DNA from: Piliocolobus tephrosceles
Taxonomy: Eukaryota; Chordata; Mammalia; Primates; Cercopithecidae
NCBI RefSeq assembly: GCF_002776525.5
Contig: NC_045438.1
Coordinates: 152,009,947 to 152,073,946 of the forward strand
Reading direction: 5' to 3'
DNA length: 64,000 nt
Shown here: positions 33,056 to 45,613 of the stretch, piece after piece
Position numbering within the stretch: the first letter of the stretch is position 1
How the letters are laid out: every line of letters starts with the position of its first letter
The notes under the pieces: generated by a model
What the model saw: only the letters and a program-made list of their open reading frames with translations
Told to the model about the DNA's origin: nothing
Database searches by the model: none
Translations under genes and position numbers: made by a program

Positions 33056-33322
33056 ATTTTATTTTTGAGACGGAGCCTCACTCTGTCACCCAGGCTGGAG
33101 TGCGGTGGTGCGATCTCGGCTCACTACAACCTCTGCCTCCTGGGTTCAAGCTATTCTCTTGTCTCTGCCTCCCGAGTAGCTGGGACTACAGGTGCCCACC
33201 CCCACATCCTGCTGATTTTTTGTATTTTTAGTAGAGACAGGGTTTCACCGTGTTAGCCAGGATGGTCTCGATCTCAGGGCTTCATGATCCACCCATCTCG
33301 GCCTCCCAAAGTGCTGGGAGTG
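33056..33322 (-). mobile_element. Alu SINE, minus strand, 5' end truncated
   Basis: Tail plus body up to 'caaagtgctgggagtg'. The terminal 'acaggcgtgagccacc' segment is missing, so the element is 5'-truncated. Confidence 0.9.
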
Positions 33323-34766
33323 CACCCCCTCTTTATCAATGATGAGACTGAGACTGATGCTGAGAAAAGCAACATGATTATGTAAGATTACCCAAGCGGT
33401 ACACACTGCAAACAGACCTTGAACCCAGTTCTTTTATTTTCTCACTTCAAATCTCAAGAATTTTCATCCACAACAAATCTAATAAAATTGTATAAAGATT
33501 TACTTTAAAGACTAAATCACTTTCAATTAGCATGTTATCTGGATGCAAATGGTGGTGATGAAGTAAGTTTAATAACGCTTAACGGAGGTAAACAATTCCT
33601 AAACCTTTTAAAAAATATAGTCAGCTAAAGTAGGTTTAAGCTAAACTTTCGTCAGAATCCTTAAATTCTAAATCTTGAACTTCTAAATCAGTAATAGAGT
33701 TTTAATGTGAATTAATTGTCTGTAACATTTTAAAAGATAAAGTGATAAATGCACAAACCTACCTGCTATTATAAAACTTGTTGTGGTGGAATGAGACGAG
33801 AATAGATGTACTATAAGAACAAGAGGGATATGAAGAGGCAGGTTTATGTTGAGACTTAAAATACATTTGACGCCATCCTTTTGACAGGAAGGAATGTCTT
33901 TAAAATCTCACACCAGTGAGAGTGGGAAAAAAAATCAGCCATATTTCTTCTTTTTTTACCCTTTCATTTGAATGCTCAGTCACTTGGTCTCCTCTGGTTT
34001 TGATTCACAAATGAGTTTTCAGAAACTACTGTCCCACTGGCTTTTTTAAAGAAAAATTCAGTTTTTCCTCTGAAGACTGACACACCATCACTCAGAGATG
34101 GATACTCCTAAATGTTTTCCTTTTCCACCTGAATTTAATCTTATGCTGTCTACAAAATCTGGAAAGGTGTACTTTCTTATATCATTCATTACTAGTTATG
34201 AATTCTGAACCATATTTGTAACCTGTTCATCACATATTCATCCCTGCATTTATTCATTCACTAAATAACTTACTGAATGCCAGCAGTACACCCCGAACTG
34301 GGAGAAAGCATAATCTTTGCCCTCAGAAAGCTCACAGTCTGGTGCTCAGTTGACCAAACATCGTGTTTCTTTTCCGCGAAGTTCCAGGTCTTCTCTCTGT
34401 GGATGTCATTGAATGTCGTTTGCAGAATTCTCCTTGCTGTAGTAGGCGTCTGTCTTGTTCATGAGCCACATTACAACCTCGTGTGTTGTAGGCAAAAAGA
34501 AAGGGAATCTAAGAACGGCTTGACATTCGGACCCCTAAGTGGACTTCCCTAGTGAGCCCACAAGACAGTCAAATCCCAGAATATTTTCTATATGCAGAGG
34601 AAACTTCTCTGGCATCTTAGAAAGACAAAGGCTTAGAAAGACTAAAGGTAGAAACAGGAGGATAGCAACCTTTTAAACAACACGTTTTTCTGCAGTTTGT
34701 TTCTGTTTGCTTTGGGAAAGGGGGAAAAGAGAACTCTAATTTACAAACTCCGATTTTCTTTCAACG
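33323..34766. other. Non-coding sequence with an L2-like remnant
   Basis: 'tttattcattcactaaataacttactgaatgcc' and 'gccctcagaaagctcacagtctgg' (about 34240-34345) look like the reverse of an L2/MIR3 end. The rest is unassigned. Confidence 0.45.
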
Positions 34767-34777
34767 ATACTATTTTC

Positions 34778-35106
34778 TTTTTTTTTTTGAGACAAGAGTT
34801 TCACTCTTGTTGCCCAGGCTGGAGGGCAATGGCACAATCTTGGCTCACAGCAACCTCCGCCTCCTGGGTTCAAGCGATTCTCCTGCCCCAGCCTTCTGGG
34901 TAGCTGGGATTACAGGCATGCGCCACTAATCTGGGTAGCTGGGATTACAGGCATGCGCCACCATGCCTGGCTAATTTTGTATTTTTATTAGAGACGAGGT
35001 TTCTCCAGGTTGGTCAGGCTAGTCTCCAACTCCCGACCTCAGGTAATCTGCCTGCCTCAGCTTCCCAAAGTGCTGGGATTACAGGCATGAGGCACTGCAC
35101 CTGGCC
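34778..35106 (-). mobile_element. Alu SINE with internal duplication, minus strand
   Basis: Inverted Alu whose 'tctgggtagctgggattac' region is duplicated with 35-bp period (34895-34926 and 34930-34961). First member of a tandem Alu pair. Confidence 0.9.
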
Positions 35107-35396
35107 TTTTTTTTTTTAGACGGAGTCTCGCTCTGTTGCCCAGGCTGGAGTGCAGTGGTGTGATCTTGGCTCACTGCAAACTCTGGCCCCTAGGTTCAAC
35201 TGATTCTTCTGCCTCAGTCTCCTGAGTAGCTAACTAATTTTTGTGTTTTTGGTAGAGACTAATTTTTGTATTTTTAGTAGAGACAGGGTATCACTGTGTT
35301 GGCTAGGCTTGTCTCGAACTCCTGACCTCAGGTGATCCACCCGCCTGGGCATCCCAAAGTTCTGGGATTACAAGCATGAGCCACTGCGCCCAGCCA
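35107..35396 (-). mobile_element. Second Alu of a tandem pair, rearranged, minus strand
   Basis: Follows directly on the first. It lacks the segment after 'gagtagct' and has a 25-bp near-duplicate of 'ctaatttttgtgtttttggt' (about 35234-35284). One 11-bp duplication, ATACTATTTTC (34767-34777 and 35400-35410), encloses both Alus. Confidence 0.88.
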
Positions 35397-35410
35397 ATTA
35401 TACTATTTTC

Positions 35411-37403
35411 AATCCTATATAATTTGTACAGCTGAAGTGGCAAATGCTTGCTTTTAAATGGGAAGAGAAGATGTCCCCATTTAATGCTTAGAAAAGATTG
35501 ACTTCAGTTTAAGCCAAAGGAACGTCCTGGAGAACGGAATGGTTCGTAATTAGTAATTATCAAGGAACAGCCATTTGGCTCTTCATAGAGTTGGCCCTTG
35601 GGGGTCTACTTTTAATCTTTGTTCTCTCCCCCCATCCCCATTGTCCTTTAGTGCTCGTGGATCAGGTGCGTTCACAGATGACCACTAAAGTGAGGCTGAA
35701 AGAGGTTAGGGTGGGGATGGGCAGCTGTGTTTCTGAGAGGACCTCTCCATGATGTTTAGGAATGGGGTTGGCATCCCTCACCTAGAAGGTCCTTTCCCGA
35801 GATTTTGGTTGCCGGAGCAGCCTGATCAGCATTTCTACAAGGTCTCCAGAAGAGAGGACGCTATTCATTGAGTACTTCATATGGAGGTGGTTTTATGTTA
35901 TTTTTATGAGATATTAAGGAATCTTCAGAAACTCGTAGCATCTCCATGAGGCTCGATGGAATGGGAGTGAGTCAGCTCAGAGTTACTCTGCTAATAATAA
36001 ATGTGCTGGCTTTGAACCTACGTCTCTCTGAGTAATAAACCCCTGCCCTCTCTTCCAAAGCACATTCCTTCCCTTGCATCAGAGAGCACTAGATGGGAAG
36101 GGTGGTGGGAACTACGTTATCACTGGCAAATGGAACTATTCAGCTGCCGTCCTTCCATTCTCTAAGAACCATGCATGTGTGTAAACACATGTTGCATCAG
36201 TGATTGTTCCAGGCTTTGCCTACTTGCTCCCAAACATGTGAAAAAGAAGAGGAAGATTAAGTAAGTCATTCATGCATTACTTATATCTGAGCGTTTGCAA
36301 TTATATAGGGGAACATAGTTCCACAAGGACCAGTCTTTGTAAACTTTTGCTTCTCTTTCCTGTATTTGGCATTATATAGCTATGGCAGTGATCACCCACA
36401 GGTACAAATTCTGTATCATTCATTGGCTTTACTTGGTGGTTTACAAATATTTTTAGTCTCTACTTCTTTTTCAAACACAATCTTGAAACCTCAATGTATG
36501 AAACGAATAAAGGAAGATTTTGATAACAATGTATGTTAGATTTCAGCTTGTAATGCTGACTTATAAAATCAAGAACAAAGAACAATGAAGCTTTGTGATG
36601 AACACAGAAATTTGAAAGCAGTGTTAGAGATGACAGCTGCAGTCTTCTTTAGCTTCAGTTTCCAATTTATTGCCTTTTGTTGTTAGGTATATTTTTTATG
36701 TTGTTGTGCAGTATTGAGAAAACCCTGATTCCCTAAAATAAGGAGTTGCGAATAATAAAGAGTTGTTTTATTTTTTTAAACAGTTACCTTGCAAGCTCAG
36801 GATATATTTTCCCTTAAACGTATCCACTTAAAGTGTATTCACTTAAAACAAAAGGAAGAGAAGAAACGGCTTGTTTCAAAGTTGAAATCACTAACAATGT
36901 GAAACTATTTACATTTTTTAATTGGTAAGCCTGCAATTTGGAGGACCAATGATAGCTTCCTCTAGCCTGAATCTTCCATTAGGAGGGAGCAAACACTTTT
37001 TAAATTATAACATTAATGAGATGCTCATTGGTGTCCTTAAAATACAAGAAGAAGAAACTCATAAGCCTGAGGGAGGGCCCATCTCTTTCTTTTCAATTTT
37101 CAAAGGAAGAAATTGTCTTTGCTTTGCATGGTGAGTCCAATCTTGAACTTTAGATTTAATCTCTGACATTTGGCTACCATAAGCATGGTGTCTCTGACAG
37201 TTTAATGCCAATACTTTAATTTATTACACCATTTTATGCTATACATTTATTACATACCAAAATTCACTGAGGACAGGAACTCAGGCTGTTTTGTCTGGCC
37301 TTGGCCGTTAATTGACCGTGAGGTACTCATGCTATACTAGGGTGCTCGCTTGTGAAATTTCATGCAAGTGGAAGTAAGGAGAACTTGAGTTTATATGTTT
37401 AAA
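35411..37403. other. Unique non-coding sequence
   Basis: About 2 kb without recognised repeats or exons. Confidence 0.5.
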
Positions 37404-37414
37404 AAAAATGATGG

Positions 37415-37644
37415 CACGGTGAAACCCCGTCTCTACTAAAAATACAAAAAACTAGCCGGGCGAGGTGGCGGGCGCCTGTAGTCCCAGCTACTCCGGAGGC
37501 TGAGGCAGGAGAATGGCGTAAAACCCGGGAGGCGGAGCTTACAGTGAGCTGAGATCCGGCCACTGCACTCCAGTCCGGGCGACAGAGCAAGACTCCGTCT
37601 CAAAAAACAAACAAACAAACAAAAAACAAAACAAACAAACAAAG
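37415..37644 (+). mobile_element. AluY, Old World monkey type, 5'-truncated
   Basis: Begins 'cacggtgaaaccccgtctct'. Contains 'aaaaaactagccgggcgag', 'gaatggcgtaaaacccg' and 'gatccggccactgcactcc', which I associate with AluYRa-type elements. The tail is CAAA units. 11-bp duplication AAAAATGATGG (37404-37414 and 37645-37655). Confidence 0.92.
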
Positions 37645-37930
37645 AAAAATGATGGTAGCGCTACAACCTTTCTACCTGAGAAACAGGTTGTCACTGAGAT
37701 GACAGGATACCTTTATTTTGAGACCTGCACAAGCCTGGCAGTATGGTATGGCCCATTAGTAGTCGTGGTGATGCCAGGATGGAAGTTACATTTGATTAAC
37801 TAAGAATCTAACTTTAGAATATCTCTGCTATCCCCTTTAACCCTCACAACAACAGCAACAAACAAATCAGTTGGCAAATCTTGAAGATATTGAGACTTAC
37901 TAACAAAATGGAGTTAAGAAAACCCTTCAC

Positions 37931-38239
37931 ATAGGCCGGGCGCGGTGGCTCAAGCCTGTAATCCCAGCACTTTGGGAGGCCGAGTTGGGCGGATCATGAG
38001 GTCAGGAGATCGAGACCATCCTGGCTAACACGGTGAAACCCCGTCTCTACTAAAAAATACAAAAAACTAGCCGGGCGATTTGGCGGGCGCCTGTAGTCCC
38101 AGCTGCTCGGGAGGCTGAGGCAGGAGAATGGCCTAAACCTAGGAGGCAGAGCTTGCAGTGAGCTGAGATCCGGCCACTGCACTCCAGCCTAGGCGGCAGA
38201 GCGAGACTCCGTCTCAAAAAAAAAAAAAAAAAAAAAAAA
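37931..38239 (+). mobile_element. AluY, Old World monkey type, full length
   Basis: Starts 'ggccgggcgcggtggctcaa' (37934) with 'gctcaagcctgtaatccc', 'ctaaaaaatacaaaaaac' and 'gatccggccactgc'. Flanked by a perfect 15-bp duplication, AAGAAAACCCTTCAC (37916-37930 and 38240-38254). Low divergence, young. Confidence 0.95.
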
Positions 38240-38254
38240 AAGAAAACCCTTCAC

Positions 38255-38815
38255 GTAAGCAAGAAAGCTTGATCTCCACTAGGGATGTCAAAGGTGCAGT
38301 GGTGTGGACATCCAGATCCAGACACAGATCTGATGTAGACTTCCTCTTGGGCCTTAGCCTAGCTCAGTGGATTTCAAATTCCACTGTATGTGAGCATTGT
38401 TGCAGAGGGTGGTATAAACAAAAACTGTATATAGAGTCCTTGATGGGCAATGTAAGACACTTCTATTTATTGAGCCAATACTTGTAGAGTGCCTTCTCTG
38501 TGCTAAGACTTATAGGTGCTGCAGTTGGAGCAAGGATGAAGAGAAGTCATTTAATGGATAATACAAAAATACAGTTAGATGGAAGGAGTAAGTTTTAGCA
38601 TTCAATAGTACGTATCACTTGTACCCCCAAAATATGTGCACCTGTGATATATCAATAATAAATACATAAGGAGCATCATTCTAGCACAGGAAACAAACCA
38701 ACAAGGAGTTTGTGGTGTAACATCAGCTGTGATGAATGAAGAGAAGAATCAGAGGGGTGAGGGAAGAGGGGGCCTGCTCTGTTAGACAGGGCGACCAGGG
38801 AGGGACACATCAGAG
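38255..38815. other. Non-coding sequence with L2/MIR-like fragment
   Basis: 'atttattgagccaatacttgtagagtgccttctctgtgct' (about 38464-38510) is a reverse L2/MIR end. The remainder is unassigned. Confidence 0.45.
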
Positions 38816-38819
38816 CAGA

Positions 38820-39075
38820 GACCTGAATGAAAAGAACTCATTTGCCGGAGGAGCATTCTAGGTAGGAACAGGATTGTAACTGGATGTGGAAGGGAGTGTG
38901 GAGACCACTATGCTGGAGCAGAACATAGGGAGGAGGTGGGCAGGAAAAAAGAGGAGGAGGGTTTCACATAGTTAGGGTCGGATCATTTAGGACCTTCTAA
39001 GCCTTGACATGGACCAGGACTGTGATTTTTACCGTAAATGTAATAGGAAGCGTTGAAAGGTTTCAGTGGAACAGT
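38820..39075 (-). mobile_element. L2 LINE fragment, minus strand
   Basis: 'gtcggatcatttaggacctt', 'tgtgatttttaccgtaaatg' and 'ggaagcgttgaaaggtttca' follow the reverse L2 3' ORF. Confidence 0.6.
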
Positions 39076-39458
39076 ATTAGGATTTGATTTGCACCTTACA
39101 ATTTCGAGGATACTTTTGAACCCACACACTCTGCATTGGGTGGGAACTTTAGAACCTAGGCCCTGAATTAAGTGCTATTCTACTATATGACACATGGAGT
39201 GCTTTTTTGAAACTACAGTTACTTAATAGTGAGAAATTCAATTTAAAAATAAAATGCAGATGCTCTGAAGCCCGTTGGTAGAATCTTTGGGGCTTTTAAA
39301 TAAGTTTAAAAGCTACATGCTTCAATAAAGATTAAATTAGAAATCCTATATAAAGCTTCTAAGACTGTAACTAGCATTTTAGTAATGCTTACTAAGTGCT
39401 GGTTCTGTCCCTTTCTGCTCTCCTTTTTTTTTTTTTTAATCAGTACCTTTGCTATTAG
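39076..39458. other. Non-coding sequence
   Basis: No gene or repeat recognised. A 16-T run precedes the next Alu. Confidence 0.45.
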
Positions 39459-39589
39459 TCTAGGCACAGTAGCTCACACCTGTAATCCCAGCACTTTGGG
39501 AGGCCGAGGTGGGAGGATTGATTCACACCAGAAGTTCAAAACCAGTCTGGGCAATATAGTGAGACTCTGTCTTGATAAACAATAAAAAT
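39459..39589 (+). mobile_element. Alu left monomer (FLAM-like), plus strand
   Basis: 'tctaggcacagtagctcaca' to 'gagactctgtcttgataaac'; only one arm is present. Confidence 0.85.
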
Positions 39590-39910
39590 AGGCAGGGTGC
39601 GGTGGCTCACACTTCTAATCCCAGCACTTTGGGAGGCCGAGGCAGGTGGATCACTTGAGGCCAGGAGTTTGAGACCAGCCTGGCCAACATGATGAAACCC
39701 TGTCCCTACTAAAAATACAAAAATTAGCTAGGTGGGTGGTGGGCAACTGTAATCCCAGCTACTCACGAGGCTGAGGCAGGAGAATAGCTTGAACCTGAGA
39801 GGCTGAGGTTGTAGTGTGCTGAGATCACGCCACTGCACTCCAATCTGGGCAACAGAGTGAGACTCTGTCTCAAAAAAATTAATTAATTAAAAAAATTTTT
39901 TAAAATACAA
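39590..39910 (+). mobile_element. Alu SINE (S-type), plus strand
   Basis: 'aggcagggtgcggtggctca' to an AATT/AAA tail, immediately after the monomer. Confidence 0.93.
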
Positions 39911-40735
39911 TTAAAAAATACCTTTGCTATTGATATCTGTTTCTGATTGTCTATCATGCCGGTACACTATATTTACTTGCCAGGGAAACTGAGTCATTCA
40001 ACAAGCCTCTGGCTTTCAGTGATAAGCATTATCATTAGAAAGAATTATGTTCTTTCTGTTAAGGATAAGGGACACACTCTTTTTGGAAAACAGTGCTTGT
40101 GAGTCTAGGAATAGTTATATAATCTGGGAATATATGCTAATGCTATAGCTGGGTTCAAATCACTTTTTAAAAAATGCAAACTTATCTTCTCTGTCACCAA
40201 GCATGTCTTCCATACAAAAGGCATATATCTGTAGCTTCATCCATGGGTACACTAGTCTAGTTCCTCTAGTTTATTAATCACACACTCAGCAAACTGTAGA
40301 GAGTATGGTCTGATCCCCTTCTCCCATAATAAAAATTTTAAGACTATGTACTTGTTGATAGATGACACCAGCAGGATATATTTTACTGAAATGAAACAAC
40401 ATTTGAAGGATATTTTAGGTCACTGTAAAGTTCTTTTAATAGAAAAAAAAACTTTAAACTGTTAAACGCTTTGAAAAAGCAATAATTTATTTCATGCAAA
40501 TAACTAAAGCAAAATGCAGTGTGCAGAAGACCTACCTGCATAGTGTATGTAAAATACAGTTTTCTGGGCTTCACTCCCAGGAATTCTGATTCACAAATCT
40601 GGGGTTGGGCAGCTTTCAATTTTGAGAAGTACCCCGAGTGAGCTGACATCGGGAATGTGAATTTTAATAGGTATCCCAGAGGAAAGCTGTGGGAAACCAC
40701 ATTTGGGAAACCCCGCTGAATTACCAAGGGAACTT
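39911..40735. other. Non-coding sequence
   Basis: No gene. 'ggaattctgattcacaaatctggggttggg' (about 40580-40620) resembles a common old DNA-transposon end but cannot be placed. Confidence 0.45.
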
Positions 40736-40739
40736 TAAC

Positions 40740-42120
40740 TCTGTGTTATAGAAATATCAAAAACATTTGAAAGTAGAGAGGTGGTAAATGAACGCCTTTG
40801 CCCCATCACCCCATTCAGCAGCAGAATCAACATCGTTTTCTCTGCTCCCCCTCTGCACCTGGATTATTTTAAAGCAAATTCCAAATAACAGTATTCCCTG
40901 GACCTTGCATCTTCATAACAGATTGCTGTTGACTCAAAATATCTATAAAATATTTTAGTATTTCTGTAAACAATTGGGATTCTTCTTCTCATACACAACT
41001 ACAACATCATCATCACACCGAAGAATGAATTAGCCATCATTTCTCAATATCATCAAATATCCCATCAGTATTCATATTTTCCTAATTGACTTATTAATAC
41101 ATTTTATTTTATGTTGTAGGATTTTTTAGTAGTTTATTTGAACCAAGATCCAAATAAAGGTCATTTCTGTCTCCTAAGCCTCCTTTACACTACTTGGTAT
41201 CACCTCTGTCTTTTTTTATGTTGCAGTTTTTTCTGTTGAGAAACCAGACCATTTGTCTGGTGGAATTTCCTATCCGTCTGGGTTTGGATGATTGCCTCCA
41301 TGTGGTGTTGCTAAGCATGTCCCTCTGTCTCCTGAATTTCTTGGGAATTGCTGGGAAGTTCTAGAGGCATTGTTTTGTTTGCTTTGCTTTGCCTGACTAC
41401 TTCATAGTTGGTGATGTGTTGTGTATTTCCTTCAGGAGGGATTGGTTGGTGGCATCTCTTTCTGCAGCGAGACTGTCATCTGAATTCAGAAATTTATCAG
41501 GGATTGCAAATAGTGGTAGTTTCATTCTATTATTCTTTGTTCATTTATTAGCAGGAATTATTGTTCATGAAGAGAAACTCCTTGCGTCTGTAATTTATCT
41601 ACCCAGTGCTTCAGGTTCTGTAGGAAAAGCAGGATAATATACTAGATTCTGTCTATTTACCAATTTTCACGATACAGTTAGTTCACAGTGTCAAACCAAG
41701 TCACTATGTTTTGAAAGCATAACTGTAAATTGATAGATTGTAGCGTATCTGTTGTTTCAATCCATGACAGTGATTACCCTTTTTCATGTTCAGATGGTCC
41801 CCTGTCTGAGCACTGGGATCCTATTCAGTTTGGCTGCTGCGTCCTTTTAATGCAATACTGGCTGTCTTTGATAGTTTCCTTGCTTTCTAGTATGACACTA
41901 TGTTCCAGACTCATCTTGTACATTTCTTGCCTCAGCTCTGGGATCAGCCTTTTTCCAAGGAGACTTGGTTTCTTTTAGTGAGAAATGATATTTGGAGACC
42001 AGAGGCTGGGCCCCAGGGGGACTATTCTCACGGAGTTGAATATTGTTTCTCCTTTCCAGTGGACACAGCCAGAGATAGGAAATCTGTGTCTCTCTAGATA
42101 TAAATATAGATCGATTGTGT
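40740..42120. mobile_element. Ancient interspersed repeat, probably LINE-derived
   Basis: Text such as 'ccaagatccaaataaaggtca', 'gaaaccagaccatttgtctg', 'gggattgcaaatagtggtag' and 'ccagactcatcttgtacatt' matches a repeat common in mammalian genomes, which I believe is an old L1-class element. Family and orientation are not certain. Confidence 0.45.
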
Positions 42121-42745
42121 GTACGTATTTCTTAAGGTAAAATACATCATGAGTTTATACTGATGTGCCACAAGGCTTTTACTTAACTTCATTCATTTTA
42201 CATCAGTATTTTCTTTCTCTCAAACTGAAAATAGCAGTTCTTACTCACACCAACACAATTTACTCATTTACTTTATCCCACACTATACTTGCAATAATTT
42301 CTGAACAAAAATGCCGGCGACACTGTAACAATATGCTTACTGAAAACGTTTAAGGTTTTTTTTTATTTTGTTTGTTTAGTTTTGTATTGGTTTTTAGTCC
42401 ACCGGGCTAGAGATGGACGATTGTATTACAATGTGTTAGGGTCACTTGGAATAGTTACAGTCTGTGTGTTTATGCCAATAACTGGATATACATTTGAGTT
42501 CATATATTTTAATTTGAGACTTTCTAAGAGGCTTTTGAAAACTGATTCTTGTTCAATAATTATATAAAAATATTTAAATTTTCCTGAAATGAAACCCACA
42601 AAACAGTTGAAGTCATTGAAGTCTGTCTTTAATGCCTGTCTGCTTTATTTTCTCCTTTCTTTAAGCATAATCATTTTTAGGCATATCCTTCATTTTTATT
42701 ATAAGCAATCATATTATTCAGGTAGGTGTTTATTTTTTTGCTCCA
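42121..42745. other. AT-rich non-coding sequence
   Basis: No gene recognised; likely includes more degraded repeat. Confidence 0.45.
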
Positions 42746-42747
42746 AT

Positions 42748-42914
42748 AGATTTATTTATTTATTTAGAGACAGGGTCTCACTTTGTCACCCAGGTTGGAG
42801 TACAGTGGTACAATTTTGGCTCACTGCAGCCTTGATCTTTTAGGCTCAAGCAATCCTCCTGCCTCAGCCCCCCAAGTAGCTGGGACTACAGGTGAGCACC
42901 ACCATGCCCACTGT
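42748..42914 (-). mobile_element. Partial Alu, minus strand
   Basis: TTTA-rich tail, 'tcacccaggttggagtacag', ending after 'gagcaccaccatgcccactg'. Its other half is absent. Confidence 0.85.
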
Positions 42915-43215
42915 TCTTTTTTGTTTTTTTTCCAGACCAAGCCTCGCTCTGTCACCCAGGCTGGAGAGCAATGACACCATCTTGGCTCACTGCAGCCTCC
43001 ACCTCTTGAGTTTAAGCAATTCTCATGCCTCAGCCTCCTGAGTAGCTGGGATTACAGGTGTGCACCACCACGCCTGGCTAATTTTTGGATTTTTGGTAGA
43101 GACAGGGTTTCACCATGTTGGCCAGGCTGGTCTCAAATTCCTGGCCTCAAGTGAGCCACCCGCCTCGGCCTCCCAAAGTCCTGGGATTACAGGTGTGAGC
43201 CACCACACCCAGCCT
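42915..43215 (-). mobile_element. Alu SINE, minus strand
   Basis: A new T-rich tail, then a full inverted Alu to 'gtgagccaccacacccagcc'. Adjoins the partial Alu. Confidence 0.93.
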
Positions 43216-43446
43216 CCCAATAAAAACATTTAGAATAATTCCTTATGATAATACCCTTCATGTCCCCCACACTTTTCTTAGCTGTTGTTTATTCGTTTCC
43301 AACTCTGAGTGATTTTGAAATTCTTAGTACCCCTTTTTCTTCTTTTCTTCTTTGGCCATCATTTGATTTAAAGTAATATCTTTTTACTCCCACTTAACGT
43401 CTGTATTAGTGAGCTTATTCTCTTTCCTTTCATGTTCTTCCCGCGT

Positions 43447-43483
<37 letters not shown>

Positions 43484-45285
43484 TTTTATATTATCAGAGC
43501 ACATAGTCATTATATCGTTCTGGCTCTATGTAATATTGTTTCCTTGTAATCATCTTTCGGTAATAGACCTACAGCTGATGATGTATTGTATGCTTACCCA
43601 GTCTTTGTATCAGCGCCTTTCCAGCCAGACTGGTTGCCTGACTCTTCTCCCTTGCAGATTACTGAGGGTTTCTGTGAACAATATTCCTTGGGTCCTCGCA
43701 TATTCGTAACAGACTGTTGTTGTCTTGAAGATCATTTTGGCTGGATATAAGATCTTTGGCTTAGTTGCCTTTCCTGAGTGTCACGCTATTGACTTCTAGC
43801 ATGAAGCCTGGCTCTTGAAAAATTGGATGACACTCTAATTTTCTGTCCCTTATAAGTGACTCAGTCATTTTACCTGAGTGTCCAAAGAATTTTTTGTTTT
43901 GTTTTGTTTTCTTTCCTAGGTCAGTTTTTCCAGGGGCATGGAGTATTCTGTCAATATATAGTTTCAAATCTTTTTCTACTTCTAGAAATTGTGCTTGAGT
44001 CATGATTTTAAGCATTTGCTGTTTTTATTGCTTTGGTTTTCTTCTTCAAAGCCTCTTATTATTATGTTATGTTGGATTTTCTTTACTCGTGTTCCTTTTC
44101 TGAGTCTTTCTCTTGAATTCTATTTCTTTTTGATGTTTAACACTTTCTCCTTTCTTTTTTTTAGCACTCCTCAAGGATTATCTGTTGTGTGCATTGCCTC
44201 TTGTGTTCCTTCTTATTTGGTCTTCATCTCAAAAATGAATTTTTTTTTCTTTTACTTCAAATTCTTTCCCATGTTCTTTTGCCTCTCCCTATCCAACTAT
44301 TTCTTTTCTCCAATCACTTCATTTCTGAATGTTTTTATTGGGATAAGTGTTCCTTTATCTCTTCTTACTTCCTCATTTTCTTTTAGCTCTTTTGAAATAT
44401 TAATGTTCTCATCTATTTTGGGGGCATGTCCTGGGTAACAATGCTATTCTGACTTTTCTTCTTACAATAACTGTGCACTGCATTTGACCACATCCTATTT
44501 TCTTACTCATTTTTAAGTGGAATGAGTTTTCCTGTATTTTTAGGGATAAGGGATGGGCCAGAAAATATTTTCTACTGTCTAGACCGTAGAACTCCCTCTT
44601 CTGTTGTTTCCATGGAATGATAAAATAAGACCTATATTTTCTTAGCTTCATCTTCTCTACTTCCCTTCACTTGAATCTGCCCCCTCCCTTCACTTTGACT
44701 AGATTATTACTGCCATGTTCAATTTAGATTCTGCTCTCAAAAGTGTCTTCTCAGGGTGATTCAGTCGTGGAAGGAAGCTTAAATTTGTTGGTCTCAAGAG
44801 TGCCCTGGCTCTGTAACACCTAAGCACCTTCAGACCTTCCCAGGGTTCCTTGCCCTCGCCCCGTGAATTGGATTCTGCAGGACCCCTTGCCAGTGATGCT
44901 GCTGTGCTAAAAATAGCTCATCAACCTGCTGACCGTGCCATAAGGGCCTTTGGAAGCTTGGGAGCCCTTTGTCCCAAAACCTTCAGATGTCCACTGCCTC
45001 TCCTCCAACTTTCTCTTGCACAGATATTGCTTCCGCCTGGCTCTGTCGCTATAAATGTTTCAGCCACACCCGTTCCTGTCTTCAGGTTTATGGACTACAC
45101 AGTAACCTCATTTTGTCCTGATGTGGTCCATGGATTTTTGGCTCTGTAATTCCAGTTTGTCTGTTTTTGTTGTTGTTATCATTGCTATTGTTATTGGCAG
45201 GGAGGAGGAGGGCAGGGATTCTGAAAAATTTTTTTAAACTGTGCTACCTTTGATATTGGTACCATCATCTTTCCTGAATTTCCGC
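43216..45285. other. T-rich non-coding sequence with old L1-like text
   Basis: Contains a 32-T run (43449-43480) and, at about 43735-44700, 'ggctggatataagatctttgg'-type text recalling a reversed old L1. The 149-codon frame at 43989-44438 is T-rich, gives Phe/Leu/Ser-rich protein, and is not convincing. Confidence 0.45.
43449..43480. repeat. Poly-T, about 32 nt
   Basis: Uninterrupted T run. No Alu body follows it. Confidence 0.85.
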
Positions 45286-45288
45286 TTT

Positions 45289-45289
<1 letters not shown>

Positions 45290-45322
<33 letters not shown>

Positions 45323-45604
45323 CAGGGTCTCACGCTGTTTCCCAGGCTGGAGTGCAGTGGTGCTGTTTTGGCTCACTGTGACCTCTGGCTCCTGGGTTCA
45401 AGCGATCATCCCACCTTAGCCTCCCAAGTAGGTCGGACTAAAGGTGCCCGCCACCACGCCTGGCTAATTTTTTGTATTTTTGGTAGAGATGGGGTTTCAC
45501 CATGTTGCCCAGGCTGATCTTGAACTCCTGGGTTCAAGTGATCCACCCATTTAGACCTCCCAAAGTGCTAGGATTACAGACAGCCATGAGCCACCGCACC
45601 TGGC
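45290..45604 (-). mobile_element. Alu SINE, minus strand
   Basis: Long poly-T, then 'gtttcccaggctggagtgca' to 'gagccaccgcacctggcc'. Confidence 0.93.
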
Positions 45605-45613
45605 CCCACATAA

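Noticed and set aside
43989..44438. 149-codon plus-strand hydrophobic frame
   Set aside because: Very T-rich DNA gives Phe/Leu/Ser-rich peptide; no domain, no conserved start, likely old reversed L1.
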